A DNA stretch of 37,319 bases from positions 1 through 37,319 of the forward strand of contig JAFZLC010000046.1 in NCBI GenBank assembly GCA_017551675.1. Direction: 5' to 3'. Positions within the stretch are counted from its first letter, which is position 1; each line of letters opens with the position of its first letter. Below are positions 1-6,499 of this stretch, one piece after another. The position numbers and the translations under genes were made by a program. Under the pieces are notes generated by a model. The model was not told the origin of the DNA and made no database searches. It saw only the letters and a program-made list of their open reading frames with translations. This stretch comes from Paludibacteraceae bacterium (GTDB lineage: Bacteria; Bacteroidota; Bacteroidia; Bacteroidales; Paludibacteraceae).

Positions 1-38
1 CTTTGCGTGAAGTCGGATTTGGTTTAATCTTAGAGTAA

Positions 39-302
39 TTGTGTTATCTTGTCAGTTTTCATGTCACTGACAACGGCGAAGCCATCCCACCCTAGAAGCA
101 GATGATACGAGAAACAAGTTATAATATCAGTCTTTCACACATCGTCGACCTTGATTTCCGCTTCTCCGCCAAGGAGACGGATCGGGAGACGGGGCTTTCG
201 TATTTCGGTGCGAGGGGTTTCTACCCGACAGTGTCAGTTAAATTCAAAGATTTTCATGTGGAATACAATCTGAATTGTATCGTTTATATGCCAATTCATT
301 AA
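39..302 (+). pseudogene. Rhs/YD-repeat core remnant
   Basis: The frame reads HVTDNGEA, then a TAG at 93-95, then continues in the same frame to FRFSAKETDRETGLSYFGAR near 160-215. That last stretch fits the Rhs-associated core consensus (F.AKE.D.ETGL.YFGARYY), which marks the end of the conserved barrel before the variable C-terminal toxin tip. After GARGFYP the match is lost and a stop follows at 300-302. A TAA at 36-38 closes the frame upstream. No toxin domain, immunity gene or YD-repeat shell is visible, so this is a decayed fragment. The core match is directly visible; the upstream HVTDNGEA match is weaker. Confidence 0.6.
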
Positions 303-318
303 TCGTTTGCAAAAGAAG

Positions 319-359
319 CGAGCCCCGAGGGTGGTATATACACCTTCGGGGCTCGTTTT
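319..359. terminator. Bidirectional intrinsic terminator
   Basis: A 15-bp stem (319-333 with 341-355, one G-T-type mismatch) closes a 7-nt loop. It is followed by TTTTG on the plus strand and by CTTCTTTT on the minus strand. It lies between the plus-strand Rhs remnant and the end of the minus-strand nuclease gene, as expected for a shared terminator of convergent units. Confidence 0.75.
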
Positions 360-398
360 GTTTATTGCCTATGGTAAGGTTCTGTTTTGGAGATTGAC

Positions 399-1274
399 TT
401 ATCTCTTGCCATTCAGAATATCTTCCACTATCTTTCTGTCAATCTCAAGCATCTCTGCAATTTCCGATGCGGATTTCCCTTTCTCTTTTTTAGCAAGCAC
501 TTGTCTGGTAAGGAGTGCGAGTTCACCTTCAGCCCTTCCTTCAGCCCTTCCTTTTTCGACACCAGATTTGAATGTGCCAGAAAGTAGTGTGTGCTCTGTT
601 GCTATTATATCATAGAAACGGTCGTATGCGGCGAGTTGAGCCTCGGTATATGCTCCATGCTCCACTATTTTGAGGGCTTTCCTTATTTCAGGAGACTCCA
701 TCAGTTCTTGTGGCACCTCCGTGGTGCTTTCGTTCACTTCTGTAAGGAATCGTAGCCACAAGTCCATCATCTTCTTTTCCCGTTTGTTTTGCGGGGCAAA
801 TTTTGTCAGTTCTATGAATATGAGTTCGAAACCCTCAATCACGTTGTTGGGTTTGCCCTTTTCTGCAACCTGAAACTGATGGTAGAACTTTGAACCGTCG
901 AATGCGTTGTCGTTTACAAGATTCAGGGAATAGATTGGAGCAAGTTTGTTGTAGTCAAATCCCTTTGTAGCCTGACTCACATAGGCCTTGGAGGCGTTGA
1001 AAAGCACTCGTTGTTTAAACTCCGATGTCCAATACATCTGCATTTCCACAATAAATTGACGTCCATTGTTGTCTTTGCAACGCACGTCCACTATGGTGTT
1101 CTTTCTTAGAGGCGTATCCGGAAGCATCTCCGGTTGCAGATACTCCACCTCCTTTATTTCCTCACCCTTTTTGAACGGTATCAAAGCATTAAGAAAGCTT
1201 ATCACCAAATCTTTATGTCTTCCAAATACGTTCTTAAAGGTCAAATCAAAACGTGGATCAAGATATTTTCCCAT
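399..1274 (-). CDS. Rpn family PD-(D/E)XK nuclease/putative transposase
   Basis: The product has about 291 residues and belongs to the PDDEXK_2 (Rpn/transposase_31-like) family. The start at 1274 gives MGKYLDPRFDLTFKNVFG, the usual N-terminus of these proteins; an earlier in-frame ATG at 1322 adds 16 atypical residues. The catalytic core is visible as TIVDVRCKD followed by QFIVEMQM, matching the D...(D/E)xK/Q pattern with Q in the last position as is common here. The C-terminus has the family's GRAEGRAEGE linker followed by a charged helix-turn-helix-like tail (SASEIAEMLEIDRKIVEDIL). E. coli relatives nick or cut DNA and promote RecA-independent recombination. It stands alone and faces the Rhs remnant across a terminator. 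Family confident; activity inferred. Confidence 0.88.
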   Translation of the reverse strand: MGKYLDPRFDLTFKNVFGRHKDLVISFLNALIPFKKGEEIKEVEYLQPEMLPDTPLRKNTIVDVRCKDNNGRQFIVEMQMYWTSEFKQRVLFNASKAYVSQATKGFDYNKLAPIYSLNLVNDNAFDGSKFYHQFQVAEKGKPNNVIEGFELIFIELTKFAPQNKREKKMMDLWLRFLTEVNESTTEVPQELMESPEIRKALKIVEHGAYTEAQLAAYDRFYDIIATEHTLLSGTFKSGVEKGRAEGRAEGELALLTRQVLAKKEKGKSASEIAEMLEIDRKIVEDILNGKR

Positions 1275-1460
1275 ATTTTTATACTTTTTGCCAAAAATAA
1301 AAAGATTTTGTTTTAGCAGCAAATTAAACTGACAAAAACAATGATCTGCTTATGTCAACAAGAAAATTCACTGCAAGATATCACCTACATGCAGTATGGT
1401 GAGTTGCTCGTCATCCGTCCTCAGGAATATGTAAGATTTGTATCAGAGTTCACCTATATT

Positions 1461-2327
1461 TTATTCCTCTCCCGTAGCCTCCTGTTTTTGCTCTACCTTG
1501 TCTGTTGCCAAGCGTAGTCCGAACATGCTGGCAGCAAAGTCTGGTTTACTTTTGTTTCTGCAGGAAACACGACAGAAGAGTGCTGGTCCCTCGAAATAAC
1601 CTCCGCGAAGTACACGTTCGGTACCTGTTTCAGGTCCTTGTGGATTGATTAGCTCCTTCTCTGTGTCTGTAGGATAGGGACCATACCAGTCAGAACACCA
1701 TTCCCATACGTTACCACTCATATCGTAAAGACCTAGTTCGTTGTCTTTCCTTTTGCCTGCTACGTGTGGTTGCGCATCTGAATTGTCTTTATACCATGCT
1801 AGGGTGTAGAGGTCGCTTCCGCCACTGTATTTCAGCCCGTTTGCTAATGTTCCTCCTCTTGCGGCATATTCCCATTCAGCTTCTGTCGGAAGTCGGTATT
1901 CCGTACCCAAAAAACTATTCAATCGGGTGATGAATTTTTGTGCATCGTTCCATGATACATTGGTGACGGGCAAATCATCATTCCTAACATCGCTTGGATT
2001 CTTACCCATCACTTCCCTCCATTGACGTTGGGTGACGGTGTATTTGCAGATGGAGAAACTATGTACAAAGACAGGATGTGCAGGCTTCTCTGGTTGAAGA
2101 CATTCATCTTCTTGCTCTGATGTGCAACCCATATCAAAGGATCCACCCTCGATAAATACCATTTTAAAGTTTAATATAGCTTTCTTCCTTGCGATTTGAT
2201 CTTCGCGAAAAGCGGATGTCTGTTGCTGAGAAGGTTGCTTTTGTGCATCCCCTTTTTCTCCCTTCTTGGCGGATATCAGAAGAAGCATAACTCCGATGAT
2301 GGCTATGATTATTGAGAGCTTTTTCAT
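1461..2327 (-). CDS. SUMF1/formylglycine-generating-enzyme-fold envelope protein
   Basis: The product has 288 residues. An N-terminal hydrophobic segment (about residues 3-20) acts as signal or anchor. The FGE-sulfatase domain covers about 50-280, with the family landmarks FIEGGSFDMG, VTQRQWREVMG, PVTNVSWNDAQKF, YRLPTEAEWEYAARGG, GLYDMSGNVWEWCSDWY, RVLRGG and GLRLA. True formylglycine-generating enzymes carry two active-site cysteines just after the RGGS strand. Here that place reads RGGYFEGPALFCRVSC, and my alignment puts no cysteine at either catalytic position, so formylglycine formation is unlikely. Many Bacteroidota proteins of this fold, such as GldK/GldJ, are structural. It starts 11 bp after the PepSY-like frame and is probably co-transcribed with it. 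Confidence 0.85.
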   Translation of the reverse strand: MKKLSIIIAIIGVMLLLISAKKGEKGDAQKQPSQQQTSAFREDQIARKKAILNFKMVFIEGGSFDMGCTSEQEDECLQPEKPAHPVFVHSFSICKYTVTQRQWREVMGKNPSDVRNDDLPVTNVSWNDAQKFITRLNSFLGTEYRLPTEAEWEYAARGGTLANGLKYSGGSDLYTLAWYKDNSDAQPHVAGKRKDNELGLYDMSGNVWEWCSDWYGPYPTDTEKELINPQGPETGTERVLRGGYFEGPALFCRVSCRNKSKPDFAASMFGLRLATDKVEQKQEATGEE

Positions 2328-2338
2328 TGTCGTAACTA

Positions 2339-2656
2339 TTATTCTGCAGATTCTGATGATTGTTCAGATCCTTTGGATTCAATTCTTTGGAAATCACCCG
2401 CTTTGGTAAAGGAGAGTTCTACGTTGTTTGGTTTGTTCAATTTGACACGATAACCATAACTTTTCTTCTCGATTCGACGGATATATTGTTCTGGATAATT
2501 CTTTTCGATGTACTGATTTAACTTCTTAGGAAGAAGATTAAGCACACTTTCTGGTAATCTCTGTGACTTTGAGATCTTGATTTCAAACCAGTTTCCTTTT
2601 CTGTCGAATTCAATCTCAGTGTTCTCTTCCAATCGGATGTTATAGTCTCCATCCAC
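2339..2656 (-). CDS. PepSY-like domain protein, downstream piece of a split frame
   Basis: 105 codons are open from a GTG at 2656, but the reading frame continues upstream without interruption to a TAA at 2690-2692. It contains EIEFDRKGNWFEIKI, LPKKLNQYIEKNYPEQYIRRIEKK and VELSFTKAGDF, typical of the PepSY-like/DUF2874 (BLIP-like) fold seen in Bacteroidota lipoproteins. It has no signal peptide of its own, and its first beta-strand (QDVSIISIVNDV) lies before the GTG. It is therefore better read as the second half of the 2690-3205 protein, detached by a nonsense codon. It may not be made, or may be made only by re-initiation or readthrough. It ends 11 bp before the SUMF1-fold gene. Confidence 0.6.
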   Translation of the reverse strand: MDGDYNIRLEENTEIEFDRKGNWFEIKISKSQRLPESVLNLLPKKLNQYIEKNYPEQYIRRIEKKSYGYRVKLNKPNNVELSFTKAGDFQRIESKGSEQSSESAE

Positions 2657-2689
2657 ATCATTGACAATAGAGATGATGCTGACGTCTTG

Positions 2690-3205
2690 TTAAGGTTTGT
2701 TGACAAATGCTTTCGCTCTGGAAGTCAGTCTCTTACCTGATGGATCATCACTGATAATCTCTCCCTCTTGGGTGAAATTCAATTCTATGTCGTCTGGCTT
2801 ATGGAATGTGATGCGATAGATGAAATCTTTTCTTCCAAGGGATTTCTTCTCAATCTTGTGAATGGTTTTGTCTGAACAGTTCTCATCTATGTATTGATTG
2901 ATACTGCTTGGAAGTGTACCCATTAGAGTGGCGGGTACCTCATTCCATCTTAGATTGACTTGCTCCCATTGTCCTGTGTTGGTGAAATCGATTTCTGTTC
3001 CATCTTCCAACATGACTACATAGTCCATCTGAATCTTTGTCTCTGTAATCTCTTTAATCTCCTTTTGAGGGAAATGGGTGGCGAGAAATTCTTCTGCATC
3101 TTTTGGTAAAGCGCTTTTGTTTCTGCCATTGCCACTTTCACAAGAGAAAAGAGTGGTTATCATTGCTAATGCAGCAAATATGATAAATGATGTGTTTTTC
3201 TTCAT
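2690..3205 (-). CDS. PepSY-like lipoprotein, upstream piece of a split frame
   Basis: 171 residues. The N-terminus is a lipoprotein signal with lipobox LFSC (Cys22), so the product should be anchored in the envelope. Two half-units follow: LPKDAEEFLATHFPQKEIKEI...DGTEIDFTNTGQWEQV, and LPSSINQYIDENCSDKTIHKIEKKS...IELNFTQEGEI. This is one full PepSY-like/DUF2874 domain. A third half-unit begins at LTSRAKAFVNKP and is cut by TAA at 2690-2692. The matching continuation QDVSIISIVNDVDGDYN lies directly downstream in the same frame. The uninterrupted protein would have about 288 residues and two complete domains. The ligand is unknown; the family resembles beta-lactamase-inhibitor-like folds. Confidence 0.75.
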   Translation of the reverse strand: MKKNTSFIIFAALAMITTLFSCESGNGRNKSALPKDAEEFLATHFPQKEIKEITETKIQMDYVVMLEDGTEIDFTNTGQWEQVNLRWNEVPATLMGTLPSSINQYIDENCSDKTIHKIEKKSLGRKDFIYRITFHKPDDIELNFTQEGEIISDDPSGKRLTSRAKAFVNKP

Positions 3206-3229
3206 AATGATGTATTTACGTTAGTCTTT

Positions 3230-3237
3230 CAAAATTA
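3230..3237 (-). promoter_or_regulatory. Putative -7 box of the PepSY-like gene
   Basis: On the minus strand this reads TAATTTTG, matching the Bacteroidota -7 consensus TAnnTTTG. It lies 24 bp before the start codon. No clear -33 TTG is seen at the usual distance. Confidence 0.45.
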
Positions 3238-3322
3238 GGACTTTTTCTGATATCAGAGACATTTTAAAACGTATTTTTCAAGCAAAGTGAAAAATGTTTA
3301 GACAAAAACGTGTGAGTTGGGG

Positions 3323-3688
3323 TTATTTATTGTATTCGATAGCCAACTTTACATTTTTCAATACAGCTTGACTGGTGTAAGTAGCACCACTAACTGCATC
3401 TACATCTGGAAGATGTTCAAAATCGAGATTTCTCAACTGTGGCAATAGAGTCTCCTTTACCTTGTCCAAAAACTCTGGAGTCTCCTCGTTAGCTAAGATT
3501 TCCACATCTATGATGGTATTCCCCTTTATGGTTACGTTCAAAGGTACATTACCATAAAATCCTTTGATCTCAGCTCCGATCTCTGTTGTGTTGACGGTAT
3601 AGCTGCCATCTCCATTTTTAGTGATATTCTTATCTGTGCAGGCAGATGTGATGAGAAGTAGTAAAAAACTAATGAAAAACTTATTCAT
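3323..3688 (-). CDS. FMN-binding domain lipoprotein
   Basis: The start at 3688 gives MNKFFISFLLLLITSACTDK, a lipoprotein signal with Cys17; the longer frame from 3745 would place 19 non-signal residues in front and overlap the -7 box. The product has 121 residues and is a single small FMN_bind domain like those of RnfG, NqrC and NosR. It ends with DAVSGATYTS, which fits the ApbE flavin-transferase motif Dxx(S/T)GA(T/S), so Thr103 is the likely site of covalent FMN attachment. Such proteins carry electrons outside the inner membrane. No apbE, rnf or nqr gene is nearby. Its own promoter separates it from the TonB-HMA pair upstream, so a joint role is only possible. Confidence 0.85.
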   Translation of the reverse strand: MNKFFISFLLLLITSACTDKNITKNGDGSYTVNTTEIGAEIKGFYGNVPLNVTIKGNTIIDVEILANEETPEFLDKVKETLLPQLRNLDFEHLPDVDAVSGATYTSQAVLKNVKLAIEYNK

Positions 3689-3722
3689 ATTGAAAATTTT
3701 AATGTGAAAAATTAAAGTGTCA

Positions 3723-3730
3723 CAAAGATA
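3723..3730 (-). promoter_or_regulatory. Putative -7 box of the FMN-binding gene
   Basis: The minus strand reads TATCTTTG, a perfect TAnnTTTG match, 34 bp before the ATG at 3688. It supports the shorter start of the lipoprotein. Confidence 0.6.
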
Positions 3731-3951
3731 GAAAATTTTCCCCATTGTTCGTTATGTTTATTGGGTTCTGTTGAAATCATCGGACAAATGGAGTTAAAAC
3801 CGATTTTTTTAGTATACCGAACATCATCCAAACGGTTTCCTTGCAAATTCATATAGGTGAATTTACAACCCAGTCCGAATTTTGGGAAATGATAGTGAAT
3901 GCTCTCGATAGTGAAGAGGGGAATTCTGTGGCAGAAATCCTCCAACCCTTT

Positions 3952-4272
3952 TTATTTCGTTGTTGAGGCTTCTTCTTCCTTCTTTTCTACTTTGGTGACG
4001 CTGTAACCGATCTTCTCAAACTCCTTTACGATGTCTGCTTCTTTCGTTTTTGTACTGTCAAATTTTATGGTGACAGTCTGGGTGGAAAGGTCCGTTGTGA
4101 TCTCTTTAATACCGTTTCCTTTGGCAAAACGAACATTGCTTTTAATCTTATTTTCGCATTTTGCGCAGCGCATTTGCGGATTGGTTGCGTAGCATACGCT
4201 GACAGGGGCGCCCTTTGCGAATAGCGTAACACAAAGCATTGCTGTTGCGCACATAACTAAAATTCTTTTCAT
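3952..4272 (-). CDS. Periplasmic heavy-metal-associated (HMA) domain protein
   Basis: 106 residues with a signal peptide (MKRILVMCATAMLCVTLFAKGAP). One HMA domain follows at about residues 28-98, with metal-binding motif MRCAKCENK (Cys36 and Cys39), then IKEITTDLSTQTVTIKFD and IVKEFEKIGYSV. This is the CopZ/Atx1 fold, but exported. It usually binds Cu(I) or another soft or divalent metal. It starts 5 bp after the TonB-dependent receptor stop, so the two are one transcript and the HMA protein probably accepts or buffers metal that passes the outer membrane. The Lys/Glu-rich tail (KKEEEASTTK) is not part of the fold. Confidence 0.9.
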   Translation of the reverse strand: MKRILVMCATAMLCVTLFAKGAPVSVCYATNPQMRCAKCENKIKSNVRFAKGNGIKEITTDLSTQTVTIKFDSTKTKEADIVKEFEKIGYSVTKVEKKEEEASTTK

Positions 4273-4277
4273 ATTTC

Positions 4278-6365
4278 TTACTCTTTTATGGGTTTTTCAA
4301 AATTAATTCGTACTCCAGCATAGACCATCGCTCCATGTGTCGGTCCCCATACCATCGTAGCGTCAAAGTTAGGACTTTCTGGGTGATTGGCATCTACAAT
4401 CGGATTTTTCTGTTTGAAGTTGGTGAGATTTTCTCCTCCTGCATATACGGAGAAATGACGAAACTCTCGTGTGATTTGAAGATTTAATTGCGGGAATGCT
4501 TTGTAATCTGGGTTCCATGACCAACGATTACCCTCTTTGTCTCTGTATTCTGTGTTGAGCGTCTCTTGCTCGTTAAGCAAATAGGGCGTTGGCATTTTTC
4601 CAGGACCATTCACTTGCAGGGTGAGGTCTACTTTCCATAAATCTAATTGATCATTCCATGATGCTGTGAGCAACGCTTTGTAGCGAGAGGTTAGGAATCG
4701 CTCTTGCAATTGTCCTTTTTCTCTTCCCCCATCTTCAGTCTTATGACATCCTACTGATTGCTTTACGTCTTGCCACCTGAATGCGGCAAGAAGAGAGACT
4801 TGCTTGATGGTGCGTGAGACATCGATTTGTGCGGTGTGAGAATAGGATTTTGCTCCATCTGGTAGTGAATAAATCTGAAGGGTTCTTGCTTCCGACATGT
4901 CCAACACCATCTGATGTAGAAAGTTTGTGTAGTAATAATCGATATTGATGGGAAGTTCTTTCTCTCTGATTTTAGGAGAAAAAGAGACCGACCCTCCTAC
5001 ATTCCATGCCTCTTCCTGTTGCGGTGTGTCGATGATAATGGCACGATTGCTGGCTAAAGTTGTTGTGTTCTCTGCCAACACATGAGGAGAACGATACCCC
5101 TTTCCTGCAGATGCTCGAAACGAGAGTTGACTGATGGGGGCATATTTCAGATGTATGCGTGGTGTGACAAATCCTCCATAGAGATTGCTATGGTCATATC
5201 TGATACCTGCCATCGCAGATAACTTCTCTTTTAGTTTGTATGTGTATTGTGCATATACACCAGGGGTTGTCTCCCTTTGAAAATCAATCATGTCGTAGGT
5301 GTATGGGAGTTCAGCGTTCCATCTGTCATGGTTCAAACTGGCTCCAACGGATAGATTGTGAGAGGGGGTTAGGTCTTCCTCAAACAAGAATTGTGCGTAT
5401 GCATTGGATTGTTTGAATTTGTGCTCTTTCTCTCCGAAGTGATATTCTGCATTGTGAATGCTACCAGTGAGGATAAGGGCTACACTTCCGTTCTTCTCTC
5501 TATTGGTAAACAAGGCGTTTTTCCAAAAGAAGTCTGCTCTGTCCGTTTCGAGATTAATGCCATAGGTTGAATCATTGTCATGATTGTGGTGATGTGTGCT
5601 TCCACTTTCACGTTTGTCGTGGATTCCTCGTATGCTTAATTGTGATATGAAACGATTGGTGATCCATCCCCAACGATGTTGTGCATTGATCTGTCGTTGC
5701 TTGGGTGCATCCATAAACTGGTCGTTGTTTTTGTCATGCTCCATCTGTGAACTCTCTATGTGGAGTAATAGATTGGTGCTTAGCTTGTCGTTGACGTGAC
5801 TTGTTCCATATACATCCCCTTCCCATTTCAGATGGGAGTTGAGGTGTAGATTTCCCCAAACACCTTCTAATCCTTGTGGCTTCCAATAGTTGACATTGAT
5901 TTGTCCGGTAATACTCTCGAATCCGTTTTTCACACTAGAGGCTCCTTTGGAGATCTGAATGGACTGAATCCAAAAACCTGGTACGAAATCAAGGGAGAAG
6001 GGAATGACGGCACCTCTGAAGTTGGGCACGTTTTCTGTAAGCATTTGTACATAGATGCCACTTAATCCAAGTAGCTTGATTTGTCGTGTCCCTGTCGCCG
6101 CATCGTTGTAGTTGGCATCGACGGAAGGGTTCGTGGTGAAACTCTCACCAAGATTGCAGCAGGCTGCTCGAAGCAACTCTCCACGATTGATGGTTTCTGT
6201 GTTGGTAATCAGGTAGGTGGATTTCAAATTTCGTTTGGGGGTTGCTGTGACATCTACTGTATTCAACTCAACACTCGTCAGACTGTCAGCGTCTGCTGCA
6301 TGAGTGGAGAGACCAACCGAAGCAATCAACCACTGGATGAATAATACACATGCTACCTTCCTCAT
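4278..6365 (-). CDS. TonB-dependent outer-membrane receptor, probable metal uptake
   Basis: About 695 residues from the start at 6365 (MRKVACVLFIQWLIASVGLSTHA, signal peptide). The longer frame from 6416 would begin upstream of the promoter. A TonB-box-like region (VELNTVDVTATPKRN) leads into the plug (LGESFTTNPSVDANYNDAATG, IKLLGLSGIYVQMLTENVP, IQISKGASSVKNGFESITGQINV) and then a 22-strand-type barrel that ends in aromatic strands (VYAGVRINF). A histidine-rich loop, STHHHNHDND, lies near residue 256 in the barrel. No SusC-type N-terminal extension or SusD partner is present. With the HMA protein 5 bp downstream this looks like a metal-importing pair; copper or zinc are reasonable guesses. 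Confidence 0.9.
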   Translation of the reverse strand: MRKVACVLFIQWLIASVGLSTHAADADSLTSVELNTVDVTATPKRNLKSTYLITNTETINRGELLRAACCNLGESFTTNPSVDANYNDAATGTRQIKLLGLSGIYVQMLTENVPNFRGAVIPFSLDFVPGFWIQSIQISKGASSVKNGFESITGQINVNYWKPQGLEGVWGNLHLNSHLKWEGDVYGTSHVNDKLSTNLLLHIESSQMEHDKNNDQFMDAPKQRQINAQHRWGWITNRFISQLSIRGIHDKRESGSTHHHNHDNDSTYGINLETDRADFFWKNALFTNREKNGSVALILTGSIHNAEYHFGEKEHKFKQSNAYAQFLFEEDLTPSHNLSVGASLNHDRWNAELPYTYDMIDFQRETTPGVYAQYTYKLKEKLSAMAGIRYDHSNLYGGFVTPRIHLKYAPISQLSFRASAGKGYRSPHVLAENTTTLASNRAIIIDTPQQEEAWNVGGSVSFSPKIREKELPINIDYYYTNFLHQMVLDMSEARTLQIYSLPDGAKSYSHTAQIDVSRTIKQVSLLAAFRWQDVKQSVGCHKTEDGGREKGQLQERFLTSRYKALLTASWNDQLDLWKVDLTLQVNGPGKMPTPYLLNEQETLNTEYRDKEGNRWSWNPDYKAFPQLNLQITREFRHFSVYAGGENLTNFKQKNPIVDANHPESPNFDATMVWGPTHGAMVYAGVRINFEKPIKE

Positions 6366-6385
6366 TTTTGTCTTTTTTATTGTCG

Positions 6386-6416
6386 CAAAGATATTGCATT
6401 GGCAACAATTATACAA
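6386..6416 (-). promoter_or_regulatory. Promoter of the TonB receptor-HMA operon
   Basis: The minus strand carries TTG (6416-6414), 20 bp, then TATCTTTG (6393-6386), which is the Bacteroidota -33/-7 pattern. The ATG at 6365 lies 20 bp further on. Confidence 0.6.
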
Positions 6417-6499
6417 TAGCCAAAAATGGGGATTTCCGCCTCAGGACAATGCACTGAGACGGAAATCCGTTATCTTTTTCTTAAAATGTGTACAGTAGA

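Noticed and set aside
1323-1460. Possible short plus-strand gene from an ATG at 1341
   Set aside because: The frame (MICLCQQENSLQ...) runs into the opposite strand of the SUMF1-fold gene and has no recognisable domain.
3712-3945. 77-codon minus-strand frame just after the HMA gene
   Set aside because: It follows the HMA stop by only 6 bp, but it has no signal, motif or family resemblance and runs through the promoter of the FMN-binding gene. I could not support it as a gene.
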